In this document: piece after piece, positions 56,255-64,000 of the stretch
How the letters are laid out: each line of letters begins with the position of its first letter
How positions within the stretch are numbered: the first letter of the stretch is position 1
Notes under the pieces: generated by a model
The model's database searches: none
Told to the model about the DNA's origin: nothing
Seen by the model: only the letters and a program-made list of their open reading frames with translations
Origin: an uncultured Eubacterium sp.
Lineage (GTDB): Bacteria; Bacillota; Clostridia; Lachnospirales; Lachnospiraceae
Direction: 5' to 3'
DNA length: 64,000 bases
Assembly: GCA_910584595.1 (NCBI GenBank)
Contig: CAJUBQ010000013.1
Coordinates: 1-64,000 of the forward strand
Program-made: the position numbers and the translations under genes

Positions 56255-59200
56255 TCATTTGTACTGGTTATTTTCTTTTACATACTCCCAAAATGCCTGA
56301 TCACGCATATAGACAGGAATATCATTATTCCCAATTTTTAAAATACTTTCATGTTTCTTCAAATTTTTTATATCACTGCATAATTGGCTTTCTGCCAAGC
56401 TGCCATTTTGAGTATTAAAAACAAACCTAACATCACCCGATGACAAATCAGCTACATTATGAACCACCCATGTAAGTATATACTTTGAATAATCCTCATC
56501 CTTCGTTACAAAATGTTTTAAAAATTGCGTTGATAGTATTGTCCCTACTCCAAACTCCCTGCCTTCTTTTAATATTTTTCTCAAAGACGGATATCCTTCC
56601 CGCAGGAAATTGTCTGCCTCATCGACTAATATTAATTTTGTTATCTGTCTCATGGTTCCTTCAAGTTTGCTATGACCCGCTGCCTGCATTTGCGAATAAA
56701 ATAAATCTAAGGTAATTGCCACAACTAAATTTTGAATATCGGAATCATACCCTGACAGGTCAAGGACTACGATGCCATTCAGTAGTTCAAACAATGCCTG
56801 TGTTTTTGCTACAACAGGCTCAAAAATTTCAAATTGGGCTATTTTATACAATGCAGCATCCAAAACATCCCCTTTTTTTATATCTTCGTCATTCTCATAA
56901 ATCTGATACAATGTCGAAAACGTCGGCGCTTCATTGTTCCATGTGGCAACAATGGATTTGTTGATTCCTGCCTTAGTGTACGCACTGTCAATACAATTAA
57001 GCAGCACATTTTTCTGTTTTGGTCCTAAATTTGAAAACACCTTCGCAATTGTATCAACAAAAGTATTCGCCACATGGATAGGCAGTAATTGTTTGGGCGT
57101 CCCCGACCAAGTTAATGCTAACGGATTAAACGGCAAATGAAACGGTTTATATACTTTAGCATCTGTCAATTTCATAAAATCCATCTTATTTTCATTATAA
57201 TCACCCTTGTAATCAAATATCAATATACCAATATCATCTGACAATATATTATGCGCCCTATTTTGATATATCTGTGCTATTACAGACTGGGTAAACTGGG
57301 TTTTGCCTGTTCCCATTGTACCGATTATTCCCGTATTGGTATGAAATATTTTATCTGTATTATTTGGCTCCCAAATAACCTTTTGTCCATCTTGCTGATT
57401 TGTGCCAAACAGAATCTGCATACCTTTTTCTTCAGGTACATCCCTCTCATTTATAACTTTCTCTGCACCCATTTGTATGCCGTCCTCTTGATTAGCAGTT
57501 CCCATCTGTATTTCACCTATTTCATTATCATAAAGCCCTTTTTGCGTATCCTCACCCTCAGCTTGTTCCGATACAGGTGCATTGGAAACGTCACCTGTTA
57601 TCATTGATAAACAGTTGTCACAGATTAATGACAACGATTCTTTTTTCAAATAAATATCTTCCGCAATTTCCTGCACGAATTTTATCATTAACCGAAATTC
57701 ATCAGGCTCCGGCATTTCAATGACATTGATTTGATCCTCTGTAAAAATATTATTTCTTAGAACCTGTCCTTTTTTAAATGACAATACTGCACCGATTCCG
57801 ACAATCTTCTGGAGCTCCTTTGAAATTACATATTCCTCATTAAGGAGCACCTGCCTGTATTTATCAAGAACAATATCCCAGTTTTGAGAATCATCTACAT
57901 GATATACTTTCATCTTTTTGCAGCTCGTTATAATTAACTGCATCATAAAATTGCGGTTTACTTTATACATTATTGTTTTTTCAAGACCATCTCCGGGACA
58001 GAATGCATGTTCAAAACCAGTTCCAGTTGCCCGGACTTGTTCAAGCGCTTTTTTAATTGTTGTACTATCATTATTACCAGTCTTAACCTCTGTAGGATAA
58101 AAATATACCTTAATATGTCCCCCGTCTTGACGCAAACCTACAAATAATAAATCATCACATGTCGCTCCTGTCTCAAATCCTAGATTTTTACATGATAATA
58201 TCCCCTCTTTCTGTGAAAGTCCAGCACCGCCGGACACCCTTAGCATTTCTTCCATGGAAAGCGGCACCCAGATAATATCAGGATGTTTCAAATAAGCTAA
58301 CATAAACTTAATTGCAGCAACGATGCTGATCTTTTCTCTTGTAAATGTAGAATCCTTATTTGCTCCCACCATACGTTTTGATGAAATCAGGCGTAGCAGC
58401 CAATCGCCGTTGATTGCATTAAATAAATTAATTATTCTTTTCACATCGCTTATATTTGCCGCTACTGCTTTTTCGTTTAAATATTCCTGAATAACCTGGG
58501 AGTACTGGGTTGATTTATATGTTACTGTAATCGCATCATACCCACTACTCGAAGTATACTGATCACTGTAATGAATAATAAGCAAATCACTATCAGCCTC
58601 TTTCTCCGCAAAAAATTCCAGATCAACCTTAGGCTCTACAAATACAACCCAATTGGACGCCTTGTATATATATTCCATCTTGTCTTCAACCTTAGTATCT
58701 ATCTGTGTAGAAATACTGATATCTGAATTATACGGATTCCCAGTCTCCCCCACTTGTATGAGCGAATTATATAAGGCTGCCATCTTTACAACTTTTGTCT
58801 TCTTTGCATATCGTGTCCCGAATCCGGTCCTGTACTTTTGTCCATACTTACCAGAAGGAATGCCAGATAAAAGACCTCCTAATGATACGCCTGTTTCAAT
58901 CTGCCCCATTGTTGCAGTTTCTGAAACTCTTTCAGACTCCATCTCATAAAATGTAATATGTGCATATTTGTAATCTTTACCATTATCACTATGGAAGTAG
59001 CAATCAACGTTTTTAGATATTACTCCTTCCAAATCACTCATGGCAACCCCACTGACGAAAGCCATTTTCATCTCTGACAAATATTTCTTTAATCGCGGAT
59101 AGCTTTTAATATTCAGAAAAGCATTCTCACTAAAATTATCGGTATAAATATGTATCTCAAATTTTATTAACTTATCTACATCTGCATTCTTATTAATAGA

Positions 59201-61591
59201 GTGGATAAAAAACTGTGCAATACCAACAAACACTTCCGCGCAATCACCCATATTAATAAGATTAATCATTATCAAATTATTATTGATATCTTCAAAAATA
59301 TATCTAAAATGCAGAATAAATTCTGAAATCTTTTCTTCAACCAATTTGGGCACATATCGTCTTCCTCCCATATATTTTTTATTTTCTACAGGAGCATAGT
59401 ATTTCCACTCCAATGAATGTAGATGATCTGACACCCTAAAAACTTTTTTACCTTTGCGTATGTATGGCAGAAGATCAACTGAATTCAGTCGTTCAATTAC
59501 AATATCCGATGCTTCATTCATGTCCAGTTCCTCTAATAACAACATCTGGTAAGCCACATTCAATGGATGTAATGGTGTGAACAAAAGTTCTTCATCTGTT
59601 CCAACTGTGATAGTACCCAATCGTAGCGCAGCTTCTTGCTCGACAGTTAATGGCTGTCCATTTGACAAAGTACTAAATTGTTTTTCAAAGGCTTCCAGAT
59701 ACTCGCTAGCAGCTTTAAAGACATCTCCTGCAAGATATGCCAAACTAGGAACTGTGTTGGCATTCAACAAAGCCCCTATATACCTAAAATATGCTTCCTT
59801 CAATTCATCACTTATATTCAAATCTATCAATTCTATTTGAGGTTCATTCTCCTCATGATAGGAATCGCAGTGTGCCGACAGAATAGTCCTTTCCAAAAAC
59901 TGCCTTTCAATGCGTAATTCTTTTGACAAATTCCCTTTTGCATAATATTCTTGCGAATCCATCAAAATTTGCTTTTCATTCATAAATTCAAAGCTCTTTT
60001 TCTCAGAAAACTTTCCTTTTAATATTCCACGTCCGACAATCTCTGTACTTTTTGCTTCGTCAGGGACTAACACAAACGGAACCACAATACCAGCAAAATT
60101 AACATCAATCTTTACCCCGTTTCCTATGTTTGCCAATTCATCTTCTGTTGCAAAAATATGTAATCTCTCACCATAATTACATCTATATTGCCTATTTTCT
60201 TCCAGTTTTTCTGAAATAGTATTACTTGCGCTTTTATTGAATATTAAATCTGTTGAAACCGCAGATAATTTCAAATAACTCTTATCAGCATTCTTCTTAT
60301 AAACTATAGAAAAATTAGTCTTTATCGTAGATATCATATATTCCGCAGGCAAATCCAATATACATATTTTGAATATATATGTTATTGCATTTGTTTCATC
60401 CCTAAGCTCAATCTTATGAAACGAGACACCCTTCCTCGGAAAAACAAATATCAAATCCCTATTATCTTTTGTGAGTGCTGAGTCATCTGCACTTATACAA
60501 TTATTTGGTATTTTGATATTACATTGAATCTTTACAGACACGAAATCAAACTTATCAGAGTTAAAAATGAGCAGACTACGGGTTCTTTTCTTTGTTGTCA
60601 TAGTGCCTTCTTCTCTAATAAAAAAATTGTTTTCATAAAAAATCTGCTCAAACGGGTTCGAACCATATACAATAATATTGTCTTTGTCAATCTGCAATGG
60701 GTTTTGTTTCTTTTCTCCCTTTTTTGCCATGGCAGTCTGCATATCTTGATATGTAAACTCGTAGCTCCAGTTTTCCCCATGTGCATTCTTGGCTTTTTCA
60801 ATTCTGCGAATAAAAGATTCATCAAAATCATCCAATAAATCTGTTTCTAAGTTCCCAATGCGTATACTTCTATCTATTCTCTCAAACAGCTCATTATTTT
60901 GTTTCAGGGATTTCTTAATGTCTTTCTCGTTATAATTCTGATAATCCGCTTTACCGTCTATCCTAAACAATCTAAATCCCGGAAAATTCTCTTTATCAAC
61001 TTGCCCGCTGCTCATGATAGCTAACATATCACGATACTCAAACAATGAATTTTTATCGCTAAATACATCAATATTTTTTCTGTTTAATTCAAATTGCAGA
61101 ATATCTTTTTCAACTGCCGTTAGTTGAGTACTTTCTTCAATCAATCCTTTGAGTTCTGCCATTAAGTTTTCTGCATAAAAAGGCATTCCATTCGAAGCCA
61201 TATCAATTGAACCACTGACAGCACTATCTATTGGATCGGAAGAAATCAACAGTATTGGTTTATGCGCTTCATTCGCCGCATTTCTCAAATTAGCACATAA
61301 AAATTCTTTTGACATACCACCTACCTGTGCCGCAATGATTACTTCAATGTCAACACACTTTAATGTATATGTATCATACCGCGAACCATCCGAACACTCA
61401 TACGCAAATGTCCCTATTGTTCCGTTCTCCTTCAAATATTGCCTTAAAACTTCATATACCTGCCTTACCATATCGTCATCATCCAGCTTTAGGCTTAATG
61501 TGTCTCCCAAATGGAGCAGTCCACTGTTAGAAGACATTTGAAAATAGGCATTTATTTTCTTTGCTATAAAACTATAAAATTCTCTTAACAT
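56255..61591 (-). CDS. dptH: Phosphorothioation-dependent restriction protein DptH
   Basis: A 1778-residue protein of the DptH family, one of three proteins that restrict DNA lacking phosphorothioates. The first two thirds have no simple motif; the C-terminal third is a HerA/FtsK-type ATPase with Walker A IGTMGTGKTQFTQ (about residue 1425) and Walker B KLILVDEADNFLREG (about 1655). ATG at 61591 (MLREFYSFIAKKIN) overlaps the dptG end by 20 bp; in-frame starts up to seven codons upstream are possible. Full-length and free of frameshifts. Confidence 0.93.
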   Translation of the reverse strand: MLREFYSFIAKKINAYFQMSSNSGLLHLGDTLSLKLDDDDMVRQVYEVLRQYLKENGTIGTFAYECSDGSRYDTYTLKCVDIEVIIAAQVGGMSKEFLCANLRNAANEAHKPILLISSDPIDSAVSGSIDMASNGMPFYAENLMAELKGLIEESTQLTAVEKDILQFELNRKNIDVFSDKNSLFEYRDMLAIMSSGQVDKENFPGFRLFRIDGKADYQNYNEKDIKKSLKQNNELFERIDRSIRIGNLETDLLDDFDESFIRRIEKAKNAHGENWSYEFTYQDMQTAMAKKGEKKQNPLQIDKDNIIVYGSNPFEQIFYENNFFIREEGTMTTKKRTRSLLIFNSDKFDFVSVKIQCNIKIPNNCISADDSALTKDNRDLIFVFPRKGVSFHKIELRDETNAITYIFKICILDLPAEYMISTIKTNFSIVYKKNADKSYLKLSAVSTDLIFNKSASNTISEKLEENRQYRCNYGERLHIFATEDELANIGNGVKIDVNFAGIVVPFVLVPDEAKSTEIVGRGILKGKFSEKKSFEFMNEKQILMDSQEYYAKGNLSKELRIERQFLERTILSAHCDSYHEENEPQIELIDLNISDELKEAYFRYIGALLNANTVPSLAYLAGDVFKAASEYLEAFEKQFSTLSNGQPLTVEQEAALRLGTITVGTDEELLFTPLHPLNVAYQMLLLEELDMNEASDIVIERLNSVDLLPYIRKGKKVFRVSDHLHSLEWKYYAPVENKKYMGGRRYVPKLVEEKISEFILHFRYIFEDINNNLIMINLINMGDCAEVFVGIAQFFIHSINKNADVDKLIKFEIHIYTDNFSENAFLNIKSYPRLKKYLSEMKMAFVSGVAMSDLEGVISKNVDCYFHSDNGKDYKYAHITFYEMESERVSETATMGQIETGVSLGGLLSGIPSGKYGQKYRTGFGTRYAKKTKVVKMAALYNSLIQVGETGNPYNSDISISTQIDTKVEDKMEYIYKASNWVVFVEPKVDLEFFAEKEADSDLLIIHYSDQYTSSSGYDAITVTYKSTQYSQVIQEYLNEKAVAANISDVKRIINLFNAINGDWLLRLISSKRMVGANKDSTFTREKISIVAAIKFMLAYLKHPDIIWVPLSMEEMLRVSGGAGLSQKEGILSCKNLGFETGATCDDLLFVGLRQDGGHIKVYFYPTEVKTGNNDSTTIKKALEQVRATGTGFEHAFCPGDGLEKTIMYKVNRNFMMQLIITSCKKMKVYHVDDSQNWDIVLDKYRQVLLNEEYVISKELQKIVGIGAVLSFKKGQVLRNNIFTEDQINVIEMPEPDEFRLMIKFVQEIAEDIYLKKESLSLICDNCLSMITGDVSNAPVSEQAEGEDTQKGLYDNEIGEIQMGTANQEDGIQMGAEKVINERDVPEEKGMQILFGTNQQDGQKVIWEPNNTDKIFHTNTGIIGTMGTGKTQFTQSVIAQIYQNRAHNILSDDIGILIFDYKGDYNENKMDFMKLTDAKVYKPFHLPFNPLALTWSGTPKQLLPIHVANTFVDTIAKVFSNLGPKQKNVLLNCIDSAYTKAGINKSIVATWNNEAPTFSTLYQIYENDEDIKKGDVLDAALYKIAQFEIFEPVVAKTQALFELLNGIVVLDLSGYDSDIQNLVVAITLDLFYSQMQAAGHSKLEGTMRQITKLILVDEADNFLREGYPSLRKILKEGREFGVGTILSTQFLKHFVTKDEDYSKYILTWVVHNVADLSSGDVRFVFNTQNGSLAESQLCSDIKNLKKHESILKIGNNDIPVYMRDQAFWEYVKENNQYK

Positions 61592-62981
61592 ACTGCGCAT
61601 CCCCGCTATCACTTTTTTTGTCTATTAAATTCAATTTTGTAAAGAACTCCTGTACAAGCTTTTTTGATGTCTGATCAAGATAAATACCCCTTAACTCATA
61701 TTCCTTAAACAAATCAATCAGCCGAATCTTTTCTTCACCCCGCAGTGAAATCTTTGTCAGAAAAATAACATCTCTTTCAGTTAAATTAAGTACCATTCCG
61801 GATTTCCTTCGATTTTTTAACCACCTGTTTTTTGCATATTCTTCAAATTTTTTAATATAAAAATCATTTGCCCTATTTCTTTCGGTATTCAAAAATTGTT
61901 CTTCAACGCATCTGAACAAATGCCTTATAGCCATATCTGTTTGATTAATCCCTATTTGTTCCGATATTTCATCAAATTTTTTATAGTCCCCAATACAGTT
62001 TGTATATGCCTTTTCTACTTTTCTAATTTCCTCTGCAACCAGTAAATCCTTTTCCTTGTCATCGCCAATATATTCTTTAAGCATTATATAATCATACATA
62101 AGCTCCTGATCCTTATGCTGGTTTATCAGCTCCAATGTAATTGCATGGCAAAAAAGATGATTGACCTTTTGATGCAACTGCTCCCAACCATTCAAACAGC
62201 ATCTTCTATTTCCGCTTACTTTTTCCCAGTCAAGCGCATAATAAAATTCCACAATGCTATCCCGACTGCCGCTGCCAAAATTATCTAATGTTATGCAAGT
62301 TTGCGTAACATAATAAAAGTAATAAAGATCTAACAAATTAGAAATATCTTCCCGCTCTGTCATACCGCTGACCAGCATATACTCAAAGTCTCTTTTAAAT
62401 TTATCTTGAATCCCCCTGATTACAGCAAAATATTTCTTTTCCCTTTCACTGTTTTCTTTTTGAACGGGAAAAACCGATTCTACAACCATACGTTCCACAA
62501 CATTATACGGATACTTTTTCGTCACGTCTTGTATAATCTGACAATCACTTACATTCAATCCCAACACGCAGAACAAAAAATATGCTAAATCTTCCACACT
62601 CTTATTTTCAGCCTTTGATTGGTAAGCATACAAACCAATATTCTTTGCCACAAACTTATCATTCTTAAAAAACATTCGCTTTACTGTTTTGTCAAAAAAA
62701 GCTTCATCCTCCTTTGCCATGAGCAACTGCTTCTTTATTTTACAACACAAATCATCAAACACAACTTCGTCAGTTTCTATCCCAAGTGCCAGCCTAAAAA
62801 AATCACCAATTATTTCTTCCAGTTCCAACACAATATACACTTTTCCATTCGCCCTGTATGGAAATAATTTAAACATCTTATCTGGATGATGTTTCAACCT
62901 GGATGTATCAGTTCCCTTTTCTTCTATATTCTGAACATTAAAATTTGTTCTAAATACTGCCTCATCAAATATATAATCCAT
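61572..62981 (-). CDS. dptG: Phosphorothioation-dependent restriction protein DptG
   Basis: A 469-residue DptG family protein, mostly helical, with no known catalytic motif visible. The context between dptF and dptH with overlapping ends and its N-terminus (MDYIFDEAVFRTNFNVQNIE) support the call. The ATG is one base after the dptF stop, so the three dpt genes are one transcript. The molecular role of DptG is not well defined. Confidence 0.88.
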   Translation of the reverse strand: MDYIFDEAVFRTNFNVQNIEEKGTDTSRLKHHPDKMFKLFPYRANGKVYIVLELEEIIGDFFRLALGIETDEVVFDDLCCKIKKQLLMAKEDEAFFDKTVKRMFFKNDKFVAKNIGLYAYQSKAENKSVEDLAYFLFCVLGLNVSDCQIIQDVTKKYPYNVVERMVVESVFPVQKENSEREKKYFAVIRGIQDKFKRDFEYMLVSGMTEREDISNLLDLYYFYYVTQTCITLDNFGSGSRDSIVEFYYALDWEKVSGNRRCCLNGWEQLHQKVNHLFCHAITLELINQHKDQELMYDYIMLKEYIGDDKEKDLLVAEEIRKVEKAYTNCIGDYKKFDEISEQIGINQTDMAIRHLFRCVEEQFLNTERNRANDFYIKKFEEYAKNRWLKNRRKSGMVLNLTERDVIFLTKISLRGEEKIRLIDLFKEYELRGIYLDQTSKKLVQEFFTKLNLIDKKSDSGDAQYVKRIL

Positions 62982-62982
62982 G

Positions 62983-64000
62983 CTACTTCACCACCTTAAA
63001 CTCGTAACCAAACCCAGTCTTCTTAATTTCTGCCGATTTTCCTTCATTAGATGCAATAATTATTTTTTCACCCAACGAGCCCGACTTTAGTATTTTTTCC
63101 ACAAAAACAATAAAGTCCGCATGATTATTTCGATCATCACCAGTAGGAATATAGCCTTCATTTAGCTTTGTAATTAACTCATACAAGGAATAATCAATCG
63201 ACAACTGAATAATTTCCGATGTATTTTGATTCTTAAATTCAATTACGATATTAGAAGCAAAACGCTGTAGTTGTTCATCTTCTGCTTCTCTTGGCATATT
63301 ATCCAGATATTCCTTAAAGTCAAGATTTTCATATATCCTAAATCCAACAATATCATCATCTAAACATACATATTTTTCTGATTCCGACCCGCACCACTTT
63401 AGAACCGCCTTTTGTACCTTGCCGTACAACGATGCCAGTCCAATTGTATGACCTGCATTATACTGAAATAAATCATTCAAAAAAGACTTATATACTTCAT
63501 CGCTTTCAACATAATCCATAATTGCCCTGACTCTAATCAGAATCTTAAATAATTTAAGTTTTAAAACCTTATCAGAATTTATTTTACCAATTACTTTGTG
63601 ATCTGCTAACACATGTTCATAACCAGAACCCTGCAAATATGCTCTAATCTCATTTTCTATAGTATAGGAAACATTATAATGGATTGCAAATGAGTCTGCA
63701 TCTTCCTTGCGGAGCAGCAGTATATCATATTTCTGCATTTGATTCATTAATGGTGTCACATCCGAATTATCAAACATCAAAGTAGGCGTTATATTCTTAA
63801 CATACTCTTTTAACATTGTCATAGAATTTGGTGATACTGAACACATCTTGTCAAAGCTGAATTCCGGCGAAACCAGCACATCATATACATAATTAAGAAG
63901 CTCTCTTGTAGTGAGAACTTCCTTGTCTTTCACAATCCCTTTTACCAATAAATATGAAAGAAATTTTCTAGGATTCTTATTTAAAAACAATTCAAAATTA
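62983..64000 (-). CDS. dptF: Phosphorothioation-dependent restriction protein DptF, C-terminal part
   Basis: The frame is open from 62983 to the window edge (339 codons), so the N-terminus, where the NTPase P-loop of DptF lies, is outside the window. The visible part reads KNPRKFLSYLLVKGIVKDKE, LTTRELLNYVYDVLVSPEFS and ends in a beta-rich region (GEKIIIASNEGKSAEIKKTG). A TTG at 63990 is in frame but is internal. Gene order with dptG and dptH supports the assignment. Confidence 0.88.
   Translation of the reverse strand, partial: NFELFLNKNPRKFLSYLLVKGIVKDKEVLTTRELLNYVYDVLVSPEFSFDKMCSVSPNSMTMLKEYVKNITPTLMFDNSDVTPLMNQMQKYDILLLRKEDADSFAIHYNVSYTIENEIRAYLQGSGYEHVLADHKVIGKINSDKVLKLKLFKILIRVRAIMDYVESDEVYKSFLNDLFQYNAGHTIGLASLYGKVQKAVLKWCGSESEKYVCLDDDIVGFRIYENLDFKEYLDNMPREAEDEQLQRFASNIVIEFKNQNTSEIIQLSIDYSLYELITKLNEGYIPTGDDRNNHADFIVFVEKILKSGSLGEKIIIASNEGKSAEIKKTGFGYEFKVVK

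Noticed and set aside
53816..62867. Many plus-strand frames opposite the dnd and dpt genes
   Set aside because: They are antisense shadows of the real genes, without ribosome sites.

Overview
This window looks like a chromosomal segment of a gut-type Lachnospiraceae (Clostridia). The support is low-GC DNA with strong GGAGG ribosome sites, many ABC-fed glycoside-hydrolase loci, a HrcA/CIRCE-controlled groESL, clostridial purA, degV and alaS, and an accessory region full of broken genes and insertion-sequence debris. Genus cannot be fixed from the sequence alone.

Layout. 0-6.8 kb: an AraC regulator, a very short (25-codon) gene next to a 26-bp perfect-stem hairpin, then a galactoside locus (GH2 LacZ plus GPH permease) with a divergent AraC regulator. 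6.9-15.6 kb: a second sugar locus: an ArsR-type regulator divergent from a lipoprotein binding protein, two permeases, an intracellular GH2 enzyme and a GH43 lipoprotein, closed by a LacI regulator. The transporter has no ATPase of its own. 15.6-17.85 kb: a gene desert holding five copies of a roughly 200-270 bp palindromic element whose arms differ between copies yet stay complementary within each copy. 17.9-20.7 kb: a polar amino-acid ABC transporter and a small membrane protein. 20.8-24.6 kb: a GldA/GldFG-like ABC exporter with a DUF4340 protein. 25-34.5 kb: housekeeping genes (HAD phosphatase, purA, degV, groEL, groES, alaS) with several regulatory sites.

34.7-50 kb: mixed accessory DNA. 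Intact genes (a TetR/ABC/FtsX operon, a tandem-domain secreted protein, a flavodoxin-like protein, a C39-like peptidase, an XRE/GyrI-like regulator and a complete IS110-family transposase with a long structured 3' flank) lie among pseudogenes: TetR, a CrtO-like acyltransferase, DUF4062, DUF3788, GNATs, a PAPS-reductase-like protein, and a KTR-domain/transposase chimera.

50-64 kb: a defence island read leftward: dptF (cut by the window edge), dptG and dptH, then dndB, dndC, dndD and dndE, followed by a PD-(D/E)XK (DUF1016/YhcG-like) nuclease gene. This is a DNA phosphorothioation system: DndC, D and E put sulfur into the DNA backbone (with a cysteine desulfurase not seen here), DndB regulates, and DptFGH attacks unmodified DNA. 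Between dptH and dndB one 43-bp near-perfect palindrome serves as a terminator and also contains the -10 and spacer of a consensus dndB promoter, which makes it a candidate operator.

The Dnd/Dpt system is a known type. The least explained signals are the five covarying palindromic elements, the structured 3' flank of the IS110 element, the dptH-dndB palindrome/promoter, and the 25-codon gene with its hairpin.
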